Shown: positions 13,836 through 27,495 of the stretch, in pieces
Layout: every line of letters starts with the position of its first letter
Numbering within the stretch: position 1 is the stretch's first letter
Assembly: GCA_963922205.1 (NCBI GenBank)
Contig: CAWUHX010000009.1
Span: forward strand, 496,001 to 560,000
Length of the DNA: 64,000 nucleotides
Direction: 5' to 3'
Source of the DNA: Romanomermis culicivorax
Taxonomy: Eukaryota > Nematoda > Enoplea > Mermithida > Mermithidae
Notes under the pieces: generated by a model
Told to the model about the DNA's origin: nothing
Databases searched by the model: none
Seen by the model: only the letters and a program-made list of their open reading frames with translations
Program-made: the position numbers and the translations under genes

Positions 13836-15774
13836 CAAAGAAAAACAAGCTAATAAAGATTAACTATTAGAATAATTGAGTCACATTTCTACAGATCCAA
13901 AAGATATATTTCAGAAAAAATGACCGTCAAGTTTTGTGCTGATTGCGATAAGACCAGCAGAACATGAGTAAAGAAAAGTCTGGAAATCATGATGAACAGT
14001 AGAGTAACAAGAATATCTGAAGATACTGGACCTGTCAATGATTGCTGAAACGACGGCCGTACGACAGAGTGGCAAAAAATTGAGTATGAAGAAGATCGTA
14101 CTACGGTAAATGTGCCTAGCATGGTCCCGGATCAGTTTTTGTTCATCAGATAGTCCATTGCCCTATAGATTCCTAATGTCATTGAATAGCTACAAAATAT
14201 CACGAGCTGTACTAAATGAAAATTAATCTAACTAAACAGTAAACATTTAATTTCTGACTCGTCGTGTTTAATACAATTTTCGGCTTTCTGAAGTTTCTAA
14301 TATTTTCTTGATGGGGCAACTGCAGACGATCAGAACTCTCTCTCTCTCAAATTGAATAAAATTTTCATACGTTGTAAGCATTTTTTATCAAAAATGGAGC
14401 TCATCAGTTTATCCTATATCAGCGTCGTTGGTTCTTCTGGAATGCGTCACGAAAAACCGACAGATTCAGTGGTCTCTCATTACTTGACCATTCTGAGGGT
14501 TCCGGAAACAAATGAAATTTAGCATACTGATATTAAAGTAATTTTGCTATTCAGAAAAATTGACCTTGACGTCTATCCTAGTTGCTTTAATATGACCCAG
14601 CCGGCATTTCTTTGGTCCACATTCTACAGCGTACATCACAAAGTGAAAGATTATAAGGTTAACATGACAGCATTATGCCAACCTTACATGAAAGACCATT
14701 ATTGTATACGTATTATTAATGAACCATTTATGGAACAAAGCATCTTGAAAAACCTGTATTCTGCAGTGAATCACGTTGAAATGCAGTCGCAGCAATCATT
14801 AATATGTTCATTAATCTTGAACCACAATGTTTTGATGTCAAATCATCCTTTACAACTTGCAGCTCACAAGCTCTAGACACTTCAAGCATGAATTACAGCA
14901 GATACGGTTTTCAGGCACTGGGAATTTAATGGGTTCAACAATAAACCCGGCACTTTTTGTGCATATGAGTCAACAATTGACAAAAAAATAAAAACATGAC
15001 ATTCTGAACTGTATCAATACGACAAGAATAAAGCACTCGAAAAGATACTCCAACTAATTAATCGAATTAATCGAACCATTCTCACATATTAGTTTTCGGG
15101 AATTTGTACTACAGTTTCGACCCCAGAGTGAAGATTCTGGGTGCATTTATTCCACCACTGCTAAAGGATAATGCTCCTACAGAAAGAAATATGCCAAATT
15201 TGATCTTTTTTCTCCCCTTATCCTATCTCCATTCCCATCGCTGCTTAATATCAACGGAAAAAGCGCATTATGTATTCGGATAAATTGCTCGATTCTATGG
15301 TGAAACAGACGTCGAGAAAAAAATACAAACAAAGAAAAGGAAAAAAGACTCGAGGAATAACTAACCATAGCGGAAAAACTTATCGACAAATACAACTTAA
15401 CGACAATAGAAATTATCGAATAAAAGAAAACGATAGAGGGCCAATAAAATTGGGAAACACTCGGATGTACTTTGTACGGGTTGATAACGGATGAAATATT
15501 CCAGAAGAAAAATTGCATGAAAGGAGTAAATATTCGATTAATACTTTATCAGCAATGAATAGAAGATTATATTTCTTCATACCAACTTTCAGGTTTGACA
15601 CAACAGTTGGTAACAACGACGAAAAAAATTTGCGGGTATTGGAAAATACGTCTGTGTCCCTCCAATCGTTTAAAGAAAAAATTGTCAATGTAAGACAATA
15701 AGGAGTCAGGAAGAAACCCCTACCGTCAACTTTTCTTCCCTTTTTTCGTTTTTTTCTTTTTCATATACTTTCTT
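13836..15774. other. No gene recognised
   Basis: Open frames of 77-113 codons occur (for example 14544-14876, +), but none has a domain, an ATG start with context, or splice structure that I could support. Confidence 0.35.
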
Positions 15775-16441
15775 CTTTTCTTTTCTTTTCTTTTCTTTTC
15801 TTTTCTTTTCTTTTCTTTTCTTTTCTTTTCTTTTCTTTTCTTTTCTTTTCTTTTCTTTTCTTTTCTTTTCTTTTCTTTTCTTTTCTTTTCTTTTCTTTTC
15901 TTTTCTTTTCTTTTCTTTTCTTTTCTTTTCTTTTCTTTTCTTTTCTTTTCTTTTCTTTTCTTTTCTTTTCTTTTCTTTTCTTTTCTTTTCTTTTCTTTTC
16001 TTTTCTTTTCTTTTCTTTTCTTTTCTTTTCTTTTCTTTTCTTTTCTTTTCTTTTCTTTTCTTTTCTTTTCTTTTCTTTTCTTTTCTTTTCTTTTCTTTTC
16101 TTTTCTTTTCTTTTCTTTTCTTTTCTTTTCTTTTCTTTTCTTTTCTTTTCTTTTCTTTTCTTTTCTTTTCTTTTCTTTTCTTTTCTTTTCTTTTCTTTTC
16201 TTTTCTTTTCTTTTCTTTTCTTTTCTTTTCTTTTCTTTTCTTTTCTTTTCTTTTCTTTTCTTTTCTTTTCTTTTCTTTTCTTTTCTTTTCTTTTCTTTTC
16301 TTTTCTTTTCTTTTCTTTTCTTTTCTTTTCTTTTCTTTTCTTTTCTTTTCTTTTCTTTTCTTTTCTTTTCTTTTCTTTTCTTTTCTTTTCTTTTCTTTTC
16401 TTTTCTTTTCTTTTCTTTTCTTTTCTTTTCTTTTCTTTTCT
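15775..16441. repeat. (TTTTC)n pentanucleotide microsatellite, about 133 copies
   Basis: An uninterrupted run of the pentamer TTTTC fills about 667 bp, flanked on the left by a degenerate pyrimidine-rich lead-in from 15731. The perfect polypurine/polypyrimidine strand bias could favour triplex DNA. The 257-codon Lys/Arg/Glu frame on the minus strand is a by-product of the repeat. The array length may be imprecise because of assembly. Confidence 0.97.
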
Positions 16442-19020
16442 TTTTGCCTCAAATAACGCATAGAAAGAAAACCATTCACCTAATTACCGTACAAATTACA
16501 CTTTAACTGCAAAGGAATATACACGAATGAAGAATATGTTTCGAGAAAGAGCAATAAAAAAACAGTTCAGTGCACGTTAATATATTGTGCTCGAAAGTTG
16601 AAGAGCGGAAGGTCTAACCGTGAATTTATATGTAATATATCTCAAGGCAGACCCTGCCTTTTATTGTCTATTTATGAGCTAGAGCTATAATCAAATAAGG
16701 TAATCCTCAATTTAAGACCATTAGGCGAAAAATGTGACTATTTTATTGGTGCGAGCATTTGTTTTCCTTCTTCCGTTCTTTCTTATTGTTTTTAGAAAAA
16801 TGATCCATAGGTTGGTTTGCTACGGATATGACGTATAGCCTTTCCTGACTTTTTTGCCAATTTTTACTCGCTCCGCCCTAATACAAATAATATCCTACAG
16901 TAGCTACATGATCGAGCTATGGGTCCTATTGCTAGCATATTTTGTTTTATTTTTATTCTGTCAAAGGTAAAATCACTTATTGACAGAATATGCAGATTGA
17001 CAGAATATGCAGGAGCCTAAAATGCGTAAACGAATCGAAAAAATTGAATGACTACATCCCGGAAGGAAAGTTGTTTTGTTTTTACAGTAACCGCGGGCGT
17101 TGTTTACTCGCTAGAACGTGGCTGCTGCCGATTGAAGTTGTTTACAATATAAAATTTTAAATGAACAATATCAAAGATACAACCGGCAATCAATATTTTT
17201 CATTTAAACACACAACGGCGATGATTTGAATTACATAATGGTTGCCGAGAGCATAGAAACACTAGTCTAAAACGCATTTATGGAACATCGATGAAATTCA
17301 GCGCATAAGTTGATCCAATGAATACGCATGGTATAGTGGGCATAGCTCTTATGGGACATAGTTTTCACACTGAAATCCTTCGTAGAAAATCATGTTTACT
17401 GTGAAATTTGAATAAAAACGATCAATGATAGTAAGTTGGCCTGCACTTGGACTTTGCAGCCAAATAAGTAATAAAAATCTTTCGGAGCCGACTTTTACAT
17501 TCTTTCTTATTGTCATTTTATTCCTTCGTCATCTTATATTTTTCTTCGTATTCCTTTTTTCGGCCATTTTCTGTGTCTTGCTTATGTTTTTGTTAATGTC
17601 CTATGTTTGTTCTTATTACCTTATTTTTCGCGAATGAAATCAGCCATAATCAGCATTATTTTCCTAGTTAAATTTAGAGTTTGTAATAGTTGTGTAAAAG
17701 AGTGCTTAGGATTGAATTATTTGGAATGCATGTTTAATCTGGCATGTGTACTCGTAGAATTGGCAGTTATAGTTTGTCTTTTATAAAATGTGTTTAATTA
17801 TGACACAAAATAATTGCCGCCCCCATAGTCGTTTACACAATGCTTTTACTGTAAAATTTTTACTCAAAATATGGTAAGAGTTAGATGATGAGGCTTACAA
17901 AGTTTTGCGGAAATGGTTTAGCAGGAAATTGCAAAAATATGAAAAAGTACTTGCTTTCCACTCTTAATATTTACACGCATTTTAAGAAAATCACAGTATA
18001 GGATACATAAAATTGGTACTCTTCGATTCTTTTGAAATGCTTTCTCAAGAAAAGTGCGAAACAAGAATTAACTCATATTTCTACGATTTTCTGTTCATCG
18101 TATGTCGCATTGGACTGGAACTTTCTGAGTCAATTTAACTAACCATGGCAAATTTTTCAAGCAAAAATCCTACAATAAAAGCTGTTTGTAAATGACTTTA
18201 AGAACTTTTTTTGTCATTTTTCGATACATAAGCAGTTTAAAAATGGACTATGGTTGACTTTTAGACACTGAATATTAGTAGATCGCTATACAGTCGACTT
18301 GACTTATGATATGCAGGTTTTTGTCTTGTATTGTATTTTCTCTTGTTAGTAGTATATTTATTCGTCGGTTATATAATCTTTTACACAACGACATCTGACA
18401 GTAACTAAGGAATTAATGCTGATTTTCTATCATTTCGTTTCTGCATATAAAATTTTATAATGTCAGGCGCCGGAATGGCTGGCGACGAACTAGCTGACGC
18501 TGAATTGGCTCTTGCTGAAATGGCCCAATGTGACCGGACCATCCTAGACCGATTTTTAATTTCAAAAACTCCTCTTTTATTACAATCCCTTCACCTCGAC
18601 TGTTTATATATCAAATAGTATTCTATAGTATGTTTTAATAAAACATTTCTAATGTGAAAAATGATGTCAATATGCACTGACTTGAAAATCCTCTAGATGA
18701 ACCTCTAACTCTTGAATTTTTACTCCAAAAATTTATGAGCTCTAGTTGAGAGCTGTCACAAATTTTCAGTTCCATATGACGTACGACTTAGCAGAAAATG
18801 TAGAAAGCATAAAATAGAACTTGCTTTCCGTATTTATTTGGAAGCATTTTAAGAAAAGCAGACTATGACAATTTTTGCAATTATTGTAAATTACCATATT
18901 ATGGCTACAATTTGAGAGTAGATCAGAGTATAATGTATGAAATCTGAATACAATATGTGTTTTGTGATGCAACTAACCAAATTTTAGCATGCAAATAAAA
19001 TACAAATATGATACAAATAG
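16442..19020. other. No gene recognised; diverged dispersed repeats
   Basis: AT-rich DNA. Segments near 17830-18000, 18150-18290 and 18715-18860 resemble one another loosely (CTTGCTTTCC, TTTACTGTAAAA and CATTTTAAGAAAA blocks) and look like old copies of one non-autonomous repeat. No coding region was supported. Confidence 0.4.
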
Positions 19021-19076
19021 GCTTAGACATAGGCTCAGACTCAGGCTTAGGCTTAGGCTTAGGCTTAGGCTTAGGA
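19021..19076. repeat. Interstitial telomeric repeat (TTAGGC)n
   Basis: Four perfect TTAGGC hexamers (19047-19070) followed by TTAGGA, and preceded by a degenerate GGCTCAGACTCAGGC lead-in. TTAGGC is the nematode telomere unit, so this short internal block supports a nematode origin. It is too short and too degenerate on the left to be a chromosome end. Confidence 0.85.
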
Positions 19077-19377
19077 TCACTTCAAATTTTTTGGAACTGC
19101 GTTATATGCAGTATAGATAAAGGGATAGTTGATGTAATTGAACGGTCGAGGTCAAAGGACAGTTGATGAAAGACGCTTTTCGTGTTTCATTCTTAACATT
19201 AGTCGGGGTAAGAGGATGGCCGAGGTAAAGAGACGGTCAAGATAAAAGGATGGTCGAGGTTACGACACACAGTCCTGCTAACAACTCGACTGGATCGGAT
19301 TTCAGTGCAAACACGTTTTCTGGAAGAAAGCTGCTCGAAAAGTGATTTTGCATTTTGTCAGAAACATTAGCCAGTCA

Positions 19378-20579
19378 GGGCCGAATGACAGAAAGCGAGT
19401 TAGCATTTACATTGAGTTAGTCTAGCTAAAATCCAGAGTTAATTTTTTCGGTATGACAGAAGGTGAGTTAGCTTAAATCAGTGTTGAATGCGAGCCAGTT
19501 TAGCTCGCGATTTTAACTCTGCTAGGAAGTAGAGTTAAGCGCAGAGTTAGCATTCAACGCGACTTGGTACAACATCAATTTGATTGATTTTGCTTAGGAT
19601 TTGTCTGGATGATGCTAATAATAATGCTCATGCTTCAAATCTGCATGGAGTACAACTTGAAAATAGCCCATTTGTGGCGTATGATCTAAGTCAATTTCGG
19701 TTATGATATCAATTTTCCAATTTTCAAGGTACACTGTGTGCTATTCGATAGACCGTTTAGCAAATAGTATCACCCGAAACCCAGGTAAATCCAAGTGTCA
19801 AACACATGTCAACTGAATTCCTACACAACTACGCCTACACAACTGATAATCAAGGAAGGGGCAAAATATCATTCAAATCATCAGTAAACGATCCACAGTT
19901 TCTTGGACGTACTGAGCCACTAGTCTGTAGATTCGCTGTTGCTCCACTGTAAAAATATCAGGCGGCATTGTATTGGACTGTTAAGAACCCATAATACTCC
20001 ATTTTTGAACGAGAAGCAGCAATTTCTAACTGAGCCGCATAAAGTTTTAGTTGCTTCAATTCAATTTTTGTCGTGTTCTTGCTGCAGAAACTGCTTTTAA
20101 GACGGAAGGCTGTTATATGGTAAATTGCCCACTGGTTGACGCGCTAGAGGCTGTGACACGATTTTTTTTGTAGGACTTATTATCCAATTTTTTTCGAGAC
20201 AAACTTGGTCCAAAGCTTTGGTTTGTTCTCATGGCGTTCTCTGTCTTTCTGTCTCCTATGATATCTTTATATTGTTCAATACAAGAGACCAAAACATTTT
20301 GTTCGTTAAAAAACTTGAATTGTTAAATTTTTTGGCATGATGCAGCTATATTTCAAATCAAAAGTCGTAAATTGATGGAATGTGCAATCGGACAAGCACG
20401 AAAAAATAAGAAGGCTTTTCTCAACTCTAAGATAGTTAACTCGAGCTAAGTTCGCCTTCTGTCATACCGAAAAATATCAACTCGGTGTTAGTTCAGCTCT
20501 AGACTTAGCCCAGTGTTAGCTAACTCTGTGTTAGCGTTAACTCAGAGCAAAGCTGACTCGTTTTCTGTCATTCGGCTCT
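19378..20579. mobile_element. Non-autonomous TIR element, about 1.2 kb
   Basis: The left end GGCCGAATGACAGAAAGCGA is matched by the inverted right end, which finishes CTGTCATTCGGCTCT. A second shared block, TTTTTCGGTATGACAGAAGG (about 19446) and its complement (about 20449), shows that the arms extend roughly 180 bp. The arms are rich in GAGTTAGC/GCTAACTC motifs. No transposase frame was seen. A target-site duplication was not resolved. Confidence 0.7.
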
Positions 20580-23500
20580 CAGATATTGTCCTTACCAGAT
20601 AAAGACAATTTTTGTTCATTTGTTGCGTCATATAACATAAATTTAACAAAGGAAGATTTCGAGGTGTAACTACTGGCGCCAAACGCTACGCGCAATATAA
20701 GTCAAAACTAAAAACCGTTGAAATGTCACATAAAGGAACAATCGTCGAAAAATAAAAATACGTAATAGTTGCAACTTTACATTTCACTGGATAGAACTTG
20801 TCAAGACCTTTCTTGTGCACAACAAAAATAAACTATTGGTTCGATTTTGAGTGCTGCAATCACCTGCGCCTGATTTTGGACTCCTATCGTTGCAGACGAT
20901 AAACTGATTCTCGAATATCTTTTTGTATTCACCAACTCACGTCCACAAATTTTCAAAAAAAGTTGTGGAGCCGTTCGGCAGTTCCATTTTGAACTTTCCT
21001 AAATCCTCAAAAAGTGCTCCACATTTACGGAACTTCAGGTAAGACGCCCGTTCAGTCTGTATTTATGCTTAAAAAAGGCATACGATTCAGTTAGAATTCT
21101 CTAATGAAATAACAAAATTTCAAACGAGATTTGGAATACTTGAGTATATTTATGCATATACGATATTTTGCTACTTCTAATAAAAATTAATAACCATTAT
21201 CAGTTCGATAATGCAATCTCGTCTGACTGAATTCATTATAAAAAAATTCTTCACCTTCACGTGAATCAACTCGAAACGTGCGAAAAGTGTATCTTTTCTC
21301 GCACACTGAGTGGTAGCTTCTCTTCCACCGACTGCACAGTCCTGCATCACCTGTTGCGACTGCAGTAGTTCCCGTCACAAAAATCCAGGTCTGGGCCGGT
21401 GAGTTGGATGCGCAACATCAAGTCTACGGGTTCAGAGGAAAAAGCACAATGGCACCTTTTGCGCATCGTCACATTCTCCTCCTAGGGAAACTTTTAATTA
21501 TCAAATTGGAACATTTTCCTCAATGGAATAATCAACAGTCGTGATTAATCAACAAAGTGTCAATCTTGGAATGTGATGGCATCACAGATAGGCGTGGAAA
21601 ATAGATGTTCTCTTTCCCACTATCTTTCTGCTTCTAGCTTTGTATATTAGCGGCGTACAAACATGTAATAACCGAATTATATCTAATGTGTGAACACATT
21701 ATAAAAACGCCCTTTTGAAAGCCTACAAATTTTTTAGGGTTGAGACTTCATTGAAACCTGTAACGCTCAATATAAGAAAAAATAATGCAAAAAAAGAAAA
21801 AATGCAGATGTTTTCGAAAACTGACTGGTTCAAGGGCTGATGCTTATAGATGCCGTTGAGTGGCGTTACCTGGGCCAAAACACAAAAGAATTTTCATGTA
21901 GCCTTTGCTCTTCGAAAACAACTGGATTGAGGGCACTTCGATAGGACTGAAGCTTCATTTTGCGTACGTTTGAAAACGCCACAATGAGCCGGCGAACAAA
22001 TGAATCAAAACGTAAAGTTTATTGATATCTGTAGACAAATAAAATTAGGTAGACGAACTGTCTCGCATACAACACGTCTTATAGTTAAACTTTATATTCT
22101 TGGATACGAACTTTTGAAAAAGCCAAGTCATATTTACTTGGAATCTTCAAAGTTTCAACATCAGGTTTCTAATGGCTTATCAACAGATATCTGAAGATCT
22201 CACTTTTTAGAAAATGAGAAATTTCACACTAATCATATTATCATCCATAGATTGTATTATAAAAGTCAACCTTTCAAAGATATCTTCAATTTTCAATTCA
22301 TCTGTTTGACACTCATGACTTGGATTTGAACTCGACTACGAGCAGTTTATAAATAAGTGAGCTAATTTTAAATCAAGACAGCCAAATGACGATAATCAAC
22401 CTACAAATATTTATAAATAATCATTTTCAGATAACAGAAGTGCATTCATAGTTCTATTTAACTTACTTGTATCTCTAAAAAATCATGTAATCTTCTGAAC
22501 GATCCATTATTTTTGAAAGCGTAAAAAAGTCGTCGGATGTTTTGGAATAAATTTTATTTCATCCCTAACTTCGGACTTAATGTTCAGCAGTGACAATGAA
22601 AGTACTAACACTTTCCTGGATTTACTGTACACATGTAAATTCACGAACAACATGTGCGCAAAGAAGGAAAAAAATATGTAGGTTATAAAATTAATAACTA
22701 ATGTATTAAAAATTTTCCCGAAATAATCTAGCTATTTGCAATTTTTGGGGGATTAGAGATCAAAACCAGAGTATTGGCAGATTTTGGAAAAATAATAAAA
22801 CTGGAAGGGTAACTTTATGTGGATGAACAGACAACGTCTACAGAAATTTCTCTTTTTGACCAACTTTGATCAAAGTTTCAGACTATAAGAGAAATTTAAA
22901 AAATAAATTGAATTAAATAAATAAAAAATGTTCGTCACTTTAGCAAACAAACGAATTCAGAATGACATTGTTTAGAAAACATTTTCGTAGTAAAATTATG
23001 TTCAAAACATATTGATTTTTTCAGTTCAGAATTCGAACCTGGATATTAGAGACTTTATATTGTCAACTGTGCTCTTTCAACGGATTAGAATGTGAGTCTC
23101 ACAAATTTATCCCTCTCGCGTCAGAAATTCTACCATCTTAAAATAAGGCCGTCGTATATCATAAAAAACCAAACAAAGTCTTCCCATTCAATTCGGGCCC
23201 CAATTTTCTCAAAAGATTTGCAATTATACCGACCGAGGGTCGATTTTTTCAACCGATTCCACACGCCAAGATAATTGTCGGGAAAACAAGCGACCGCCCT
23301 ACCATAAAAAACTCGAAATTGCGCGAAATGGCTATACAACGGATTTTTCACCCGTTCTGGAGGATCGAAAAAAATATTAACGTAAGATTACCGGGTTTAA
23401 TCGAATTGTCGGTTATAGAATGGGATAAAAAGGAAAAAATAGAATCACATTCTGAAGGTTTGAGAAAAAACAGAATGGAGGTCGAACAAATGGCACTCAG

Positions 23501-24646
23501 TTATTGCTCAACATTTTCACGTCTATTATTTTGCTATATACTTTTTGTAGTTTATCACCCTTCTGTTCCAGAAAAGTTCCAAGAGAGAAACATTACCGCG
23601 CAATTGGAGATGAGGACATTTTTGCAGACGTCATTCTCTAGGAGCAAAGAAGCCATGCGATAACTGATTATATACAGACATCCATATTTGCGTTCAAAGA
23701 TAATTTGCGTACGAGTGGGCCGAAGCAGATTTGCGGATTAGGCATTCATAAGAGCAGTGTTACAAAATAGAAAAAAGTTTTTACTGCGTATGCGAAAAGC
23801 TAAAAAGCAGATAAGATAGTGTATGAAGAAATATGATTGACAAAAAACTGCCGAGTGTGAAAAGAATTGGTTGATATTGTTGATGATGCCTTTGAATGAA
23901 AAGAAAGATGCAGAAGAAAGATAAACGCCTAATGAAAAAAATGTTGGAAAAAGATTGGTAGTGTATGCTGTTTGGCCGATATTGTCTACAGTCGTTGATC
24001 AACATACAAGAACGTCTCATTTAGTGTAGTTTTACAACAGGTAGTCTTAGATTACTGTAACAAGTTTCATACGTAAGATTTAATACATATGCAAACTATG
24101 GAGAAGTTGTTTAGCAAGTGCACTTTTATTTTCCAAATATCTAATATTACGCAGTATCACGCACTTTTGATGAAGCAGGATTTATAAGCATGGGTATGTA
24201 TTTACCAAAATCGAAATAATGAGCAATGAATTGTCCATATCCAAACGCAAGCTTGCCTATCGCTGAAAGCTTCACATTACTGTTAAAAACTTCTCCCGAT
24301 CTCAACATGATGCAAATCACTACTCGCCACAGTAATCGTCAGTTTCCAGAGATTTTTCAGCCTTCGAGCTTACCAATCATTGAGTATGTTCAAATTTTAT
24401 TTCAATTGAATTCCAATGCGCGCTGCAGTCTAAACTGAAGTGTTTGAGATATTGCGTGAGCACAAAGTGACTCAAACGCATGAACATTGGAGCTAGAAAA
24501 GGTACTAATTTGGATGCACGGCACAGTGAAACGTTTCACGAATCCTATATTCGTTTAAAGTGTCATTGGAAGTTTTACGATATCGAATCTATTGAAGAAA
24601 AGGTGATCAGGGGTCCAGCGATGTTGAGAATGGAATCACAAAGCTT
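20580..24646. other. No gene recognised
   Basis: AT-rich DNA with only short frames (longest 114 codons at 23319-23663, +). Nothing matched a family I know. Confidence 0.35.
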
Positions 24647-25172
24647 CCTGGAGTCTGTTTGTAGACCTACAAGCTGTACAAGTTGATCTTGAAAAACTTG
24701 CAAGCTACAAGATAAACATACGAGTCCGTAGGTTGTGGCATACGTTACAATAAGTTGTAAATAAAAGTTTCAACAAGGCACAAGTAAAAAAAACTATTTT
24801 CGAAAATTTTTCTTTGTCGTTCAACGTAATTTTAGAACAAGTACACAAACCCCCACAACTGAAAGATGCAATCAGAAAGCAGAAAAACGGAAGAAAATTA
24901 CTTCCATCAGGGTGACTTATTCGTTTCAGAGCACTTTTTAGTGCACCCATGATTTGCATGTACATTTTTATTTACAGCATACGGAGTTTTTTATTTAAAA
25001 CTTTTACTAACTTGTATAACATTACCTTGTAGCTTGTAGAAATGTTTATCTACAACTTGTAGTTTTGTAGCTACAAGTTGCCTTCTCGTATGTTTACCTT
25101 GTAGCTTGTAAGTTTTTAAAGACGAACTTGTAGCTTGTAGACCTACAAATCTTTTGTGCAACGGACTCCAGG
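24647..25172. mobile_element. MITE-like TIR element, 526 bp
   Basis: The ends CCTGGAGTCTGTT (24647) and AACGGACTCCAGG (25160-25172) are inverted copies. Similarity continues for about 80 bp through GTAGACCTACAAGCT, AAAACTTGCAAGCTACAAG and AAACATACGAG blocks. Extra copies of CTTGTAGCTTGTAG near the right end suggest local duplication. No protein is encoded; the 86-codon minus-strand frame is not credible. Confidence 0.75.
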
Positions 25173-27289
25173 TATGAGAAATGTGCTCCAAGTCGTATAA
25201 ACTGTAAAAATTCAAATTCTAACTTGCAGTCAACATGCTTCATCAGGTCTCATAGACTGTAAGTTTTTTTCCAAATCAGTCTCGGAAAAATATGCTCTAT
25301 GTGAATGATAAAACAGCCAGTTTACGTGGCCGCCCTTTTTCTCAGATTGGCTATCAGTTAACATACGATGCATGGTCATCATCTGCATACAAATTTCCAT
25401 AGATTTATTATCATTCCGAAGCTCATTTGAAAATGTGCGAAATATTTTTGATTTTTCAATTAATTAACGATCACCTATCCCTTTGAATTTGAAATTTAGG
25501 TTAATACTACGGCAGTCTTCTATAGCAGACATGTTCAAATTATTAACTATTTACTTTGAAATGGCAGGCGCAGTGATAGCCAAAACAGGTGGATTTGAGA
25601 CATGCGATTTCCCCGAGTGGAAAACATTATACCGTAGAAAAAAATGAATTTCTTCACGACAACTTGGAGACCAAAGTCGCGAAATAACATCATGCTTATT
25701 CACTTTTTCAAACCCTAAACGCAATACTCGCAAAATTTTAACAATTTTTGGAGAGGATTTTCAGCTCGCGGACGAAATTTTTTTCTAATTTACTACAGTA
25801 ATAAGTTTACATTTTTTTCTGAATTCATCATTATCGGTTTGCTCCATCTGTGATTAGAAGATAAATAGACCATAGTTCCTACAAGAAAGTCAATCAATTA
25901 GACAGCGCAGATAGTAAATTTCCATTTCCTTTGCTTCACGCTAAAACGTGGACAAAGAGTGTGGTCAAAGAGCTAAAAAAACTTCTGAAGTTGGTGATAA
26001 TCAAAATTCGTTGTCACGATCTATCTACTTATTTATGTACTTATTTTCATCGGTAGGTAATCGATTTTCGAGGAGGCAGTTGTTGCTCCTGTTATTATTT
26101 ATTGTTAGGTACTAAAAAACTGTTCAGGAAAGTGTTGCTCCCCTATGATAAATTTCCAATTCACTACTGAATCCAGTACTACTTACTACTGAAAAGGTTT
26201 TATGCAACAACAGGCGCCAGGGCAGCTTGCGTATAGAAAAAAGTTTGATCCTGGAAAGATCTTATGCATGCATTATGAGACACTATGAAAAGCGCCAAGT
26301 GACGAAAACACAATCCAACATAGGAAGAAGCTGGGCGTGCTCAACACTGCACGAAATATTATGCATTATTCACAAGAAACTATTAATCCGTGCGTCGTAT
26401 GTTACCCAAATCGATACCAAACGTTATTCATGCAAATCAAGTTTTATCTGTGAGCTGTGAGCGTGCCAAGTTCCGAAACAAATCTTGGCTAGAAATTACA
26501 GTGAAAGATTATGCATCAGCACTATTGAGCTCAAGAACGTTATAGACTCAAATATAGAATCTTGGATGTGCTTATCAAAATTAATTATGTAACACAAAAG
26601 GTCGTATCGACTGATAGCAGTAAGTTCCTCACGTTCTGACAAATTATATTTGAAGCTCAAGCTTCGCGAAAATTCACAGAATTATATTCTAAAAAGTGAG
26701 ACATCAGTGCTATGTTGTACGAAGCCTGCTGTATATGCCACTGACTGCATGCGTTGTGTCAGGAGGAGTGATCAAATGTAAATTATGCAAACTTATGTAA
26801 ATTCTCCGTAGGTTTCATTCTTGTAATTTCTGTTAGATTTATTATTATTCTTATTTTGACCAAAATTACGGTAAAAACTGGCTATATAACAGTAGATGTT
26901 TTCGACATTTTTTGCTAGAAATTATATGCACACTTCACTTTTTCACCGGATTAAGTAGCACTTTCTTTCACATCGTAATTATGCATACTTCAATGGAAAA
27001 GGTGGCCAGACATCGCAAAAACACTTATAACGGACGAAGGGCCAAGCACCCTTGCAGTTTTTCATTACGGGTTTTGGCTGATGCGGGAATAACATGAAAT
27101 TCACGCGTCTACAGTTAAGCCAGCTCTGTGGTCCGAGCCGACTACTGTGGGCGTTCTCTACCTTTATGAAATATGGGTCAAGTGGGTCTTGAAAACTAAT
27201 GCAAGACCCTGTTTTGGTTAGAGACCTCAGTCTTGGAGTTTTGCTCGTTTCTGAACTCTTCGTTTTGTCCTCAATGAATTGTTTTCATA
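25173..27289. other. No gene recognised
   Basis: AT-rich DNA. Several GTATTATGC/ATGCAT words recur around 26260-26530, but no repeat boundary or coding region was supported. Confidence 0.35.
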
Positions 27290-27495
27290 TTTTTCCTTGG
27301 TTCAGATAGTCAGATCTGAACGTTTGCTGGGCCCTCGGTGCGCCCAAAACATACATTTATTTTTCTTGGTTCAGATAGTCAGATCTGAACATTTGCTGGG
27401 CCCTCGGTGAGCCCAAGACATACATTTATTTTTCTTGGTTCATATAGTCACATCTGAACATTTGCTGGGCCCTCGGTGCACCCAAGACATACGTT
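27290..27495. repeat. Three tandem copies of a 75-78 bp unit
   Basis: Three successive units each contain TTCTTGGTTCAGATAGTCAG, an AGATCTGAAC block, TTTGCTGGGCCCTCGGTG and a CCCAAGACATACATTTAT tail. Differences between units are few substitutions, such as the broken AGATCT in unit 3. To the right the last unit runs into an open minus-strand frame (27448-27678) of 76 codons, basic and ending in Cys-Leu-Gly-Cys-Thr, which I do not recognise. Confidence 0.85.

Noticed and set aside
15706-16479. 257-codon Lys/Arg/Glu open frame on the minus strand
   Set aside because: It is the translation of the (TTTTC)n microsatellite and has no independent coding signal.
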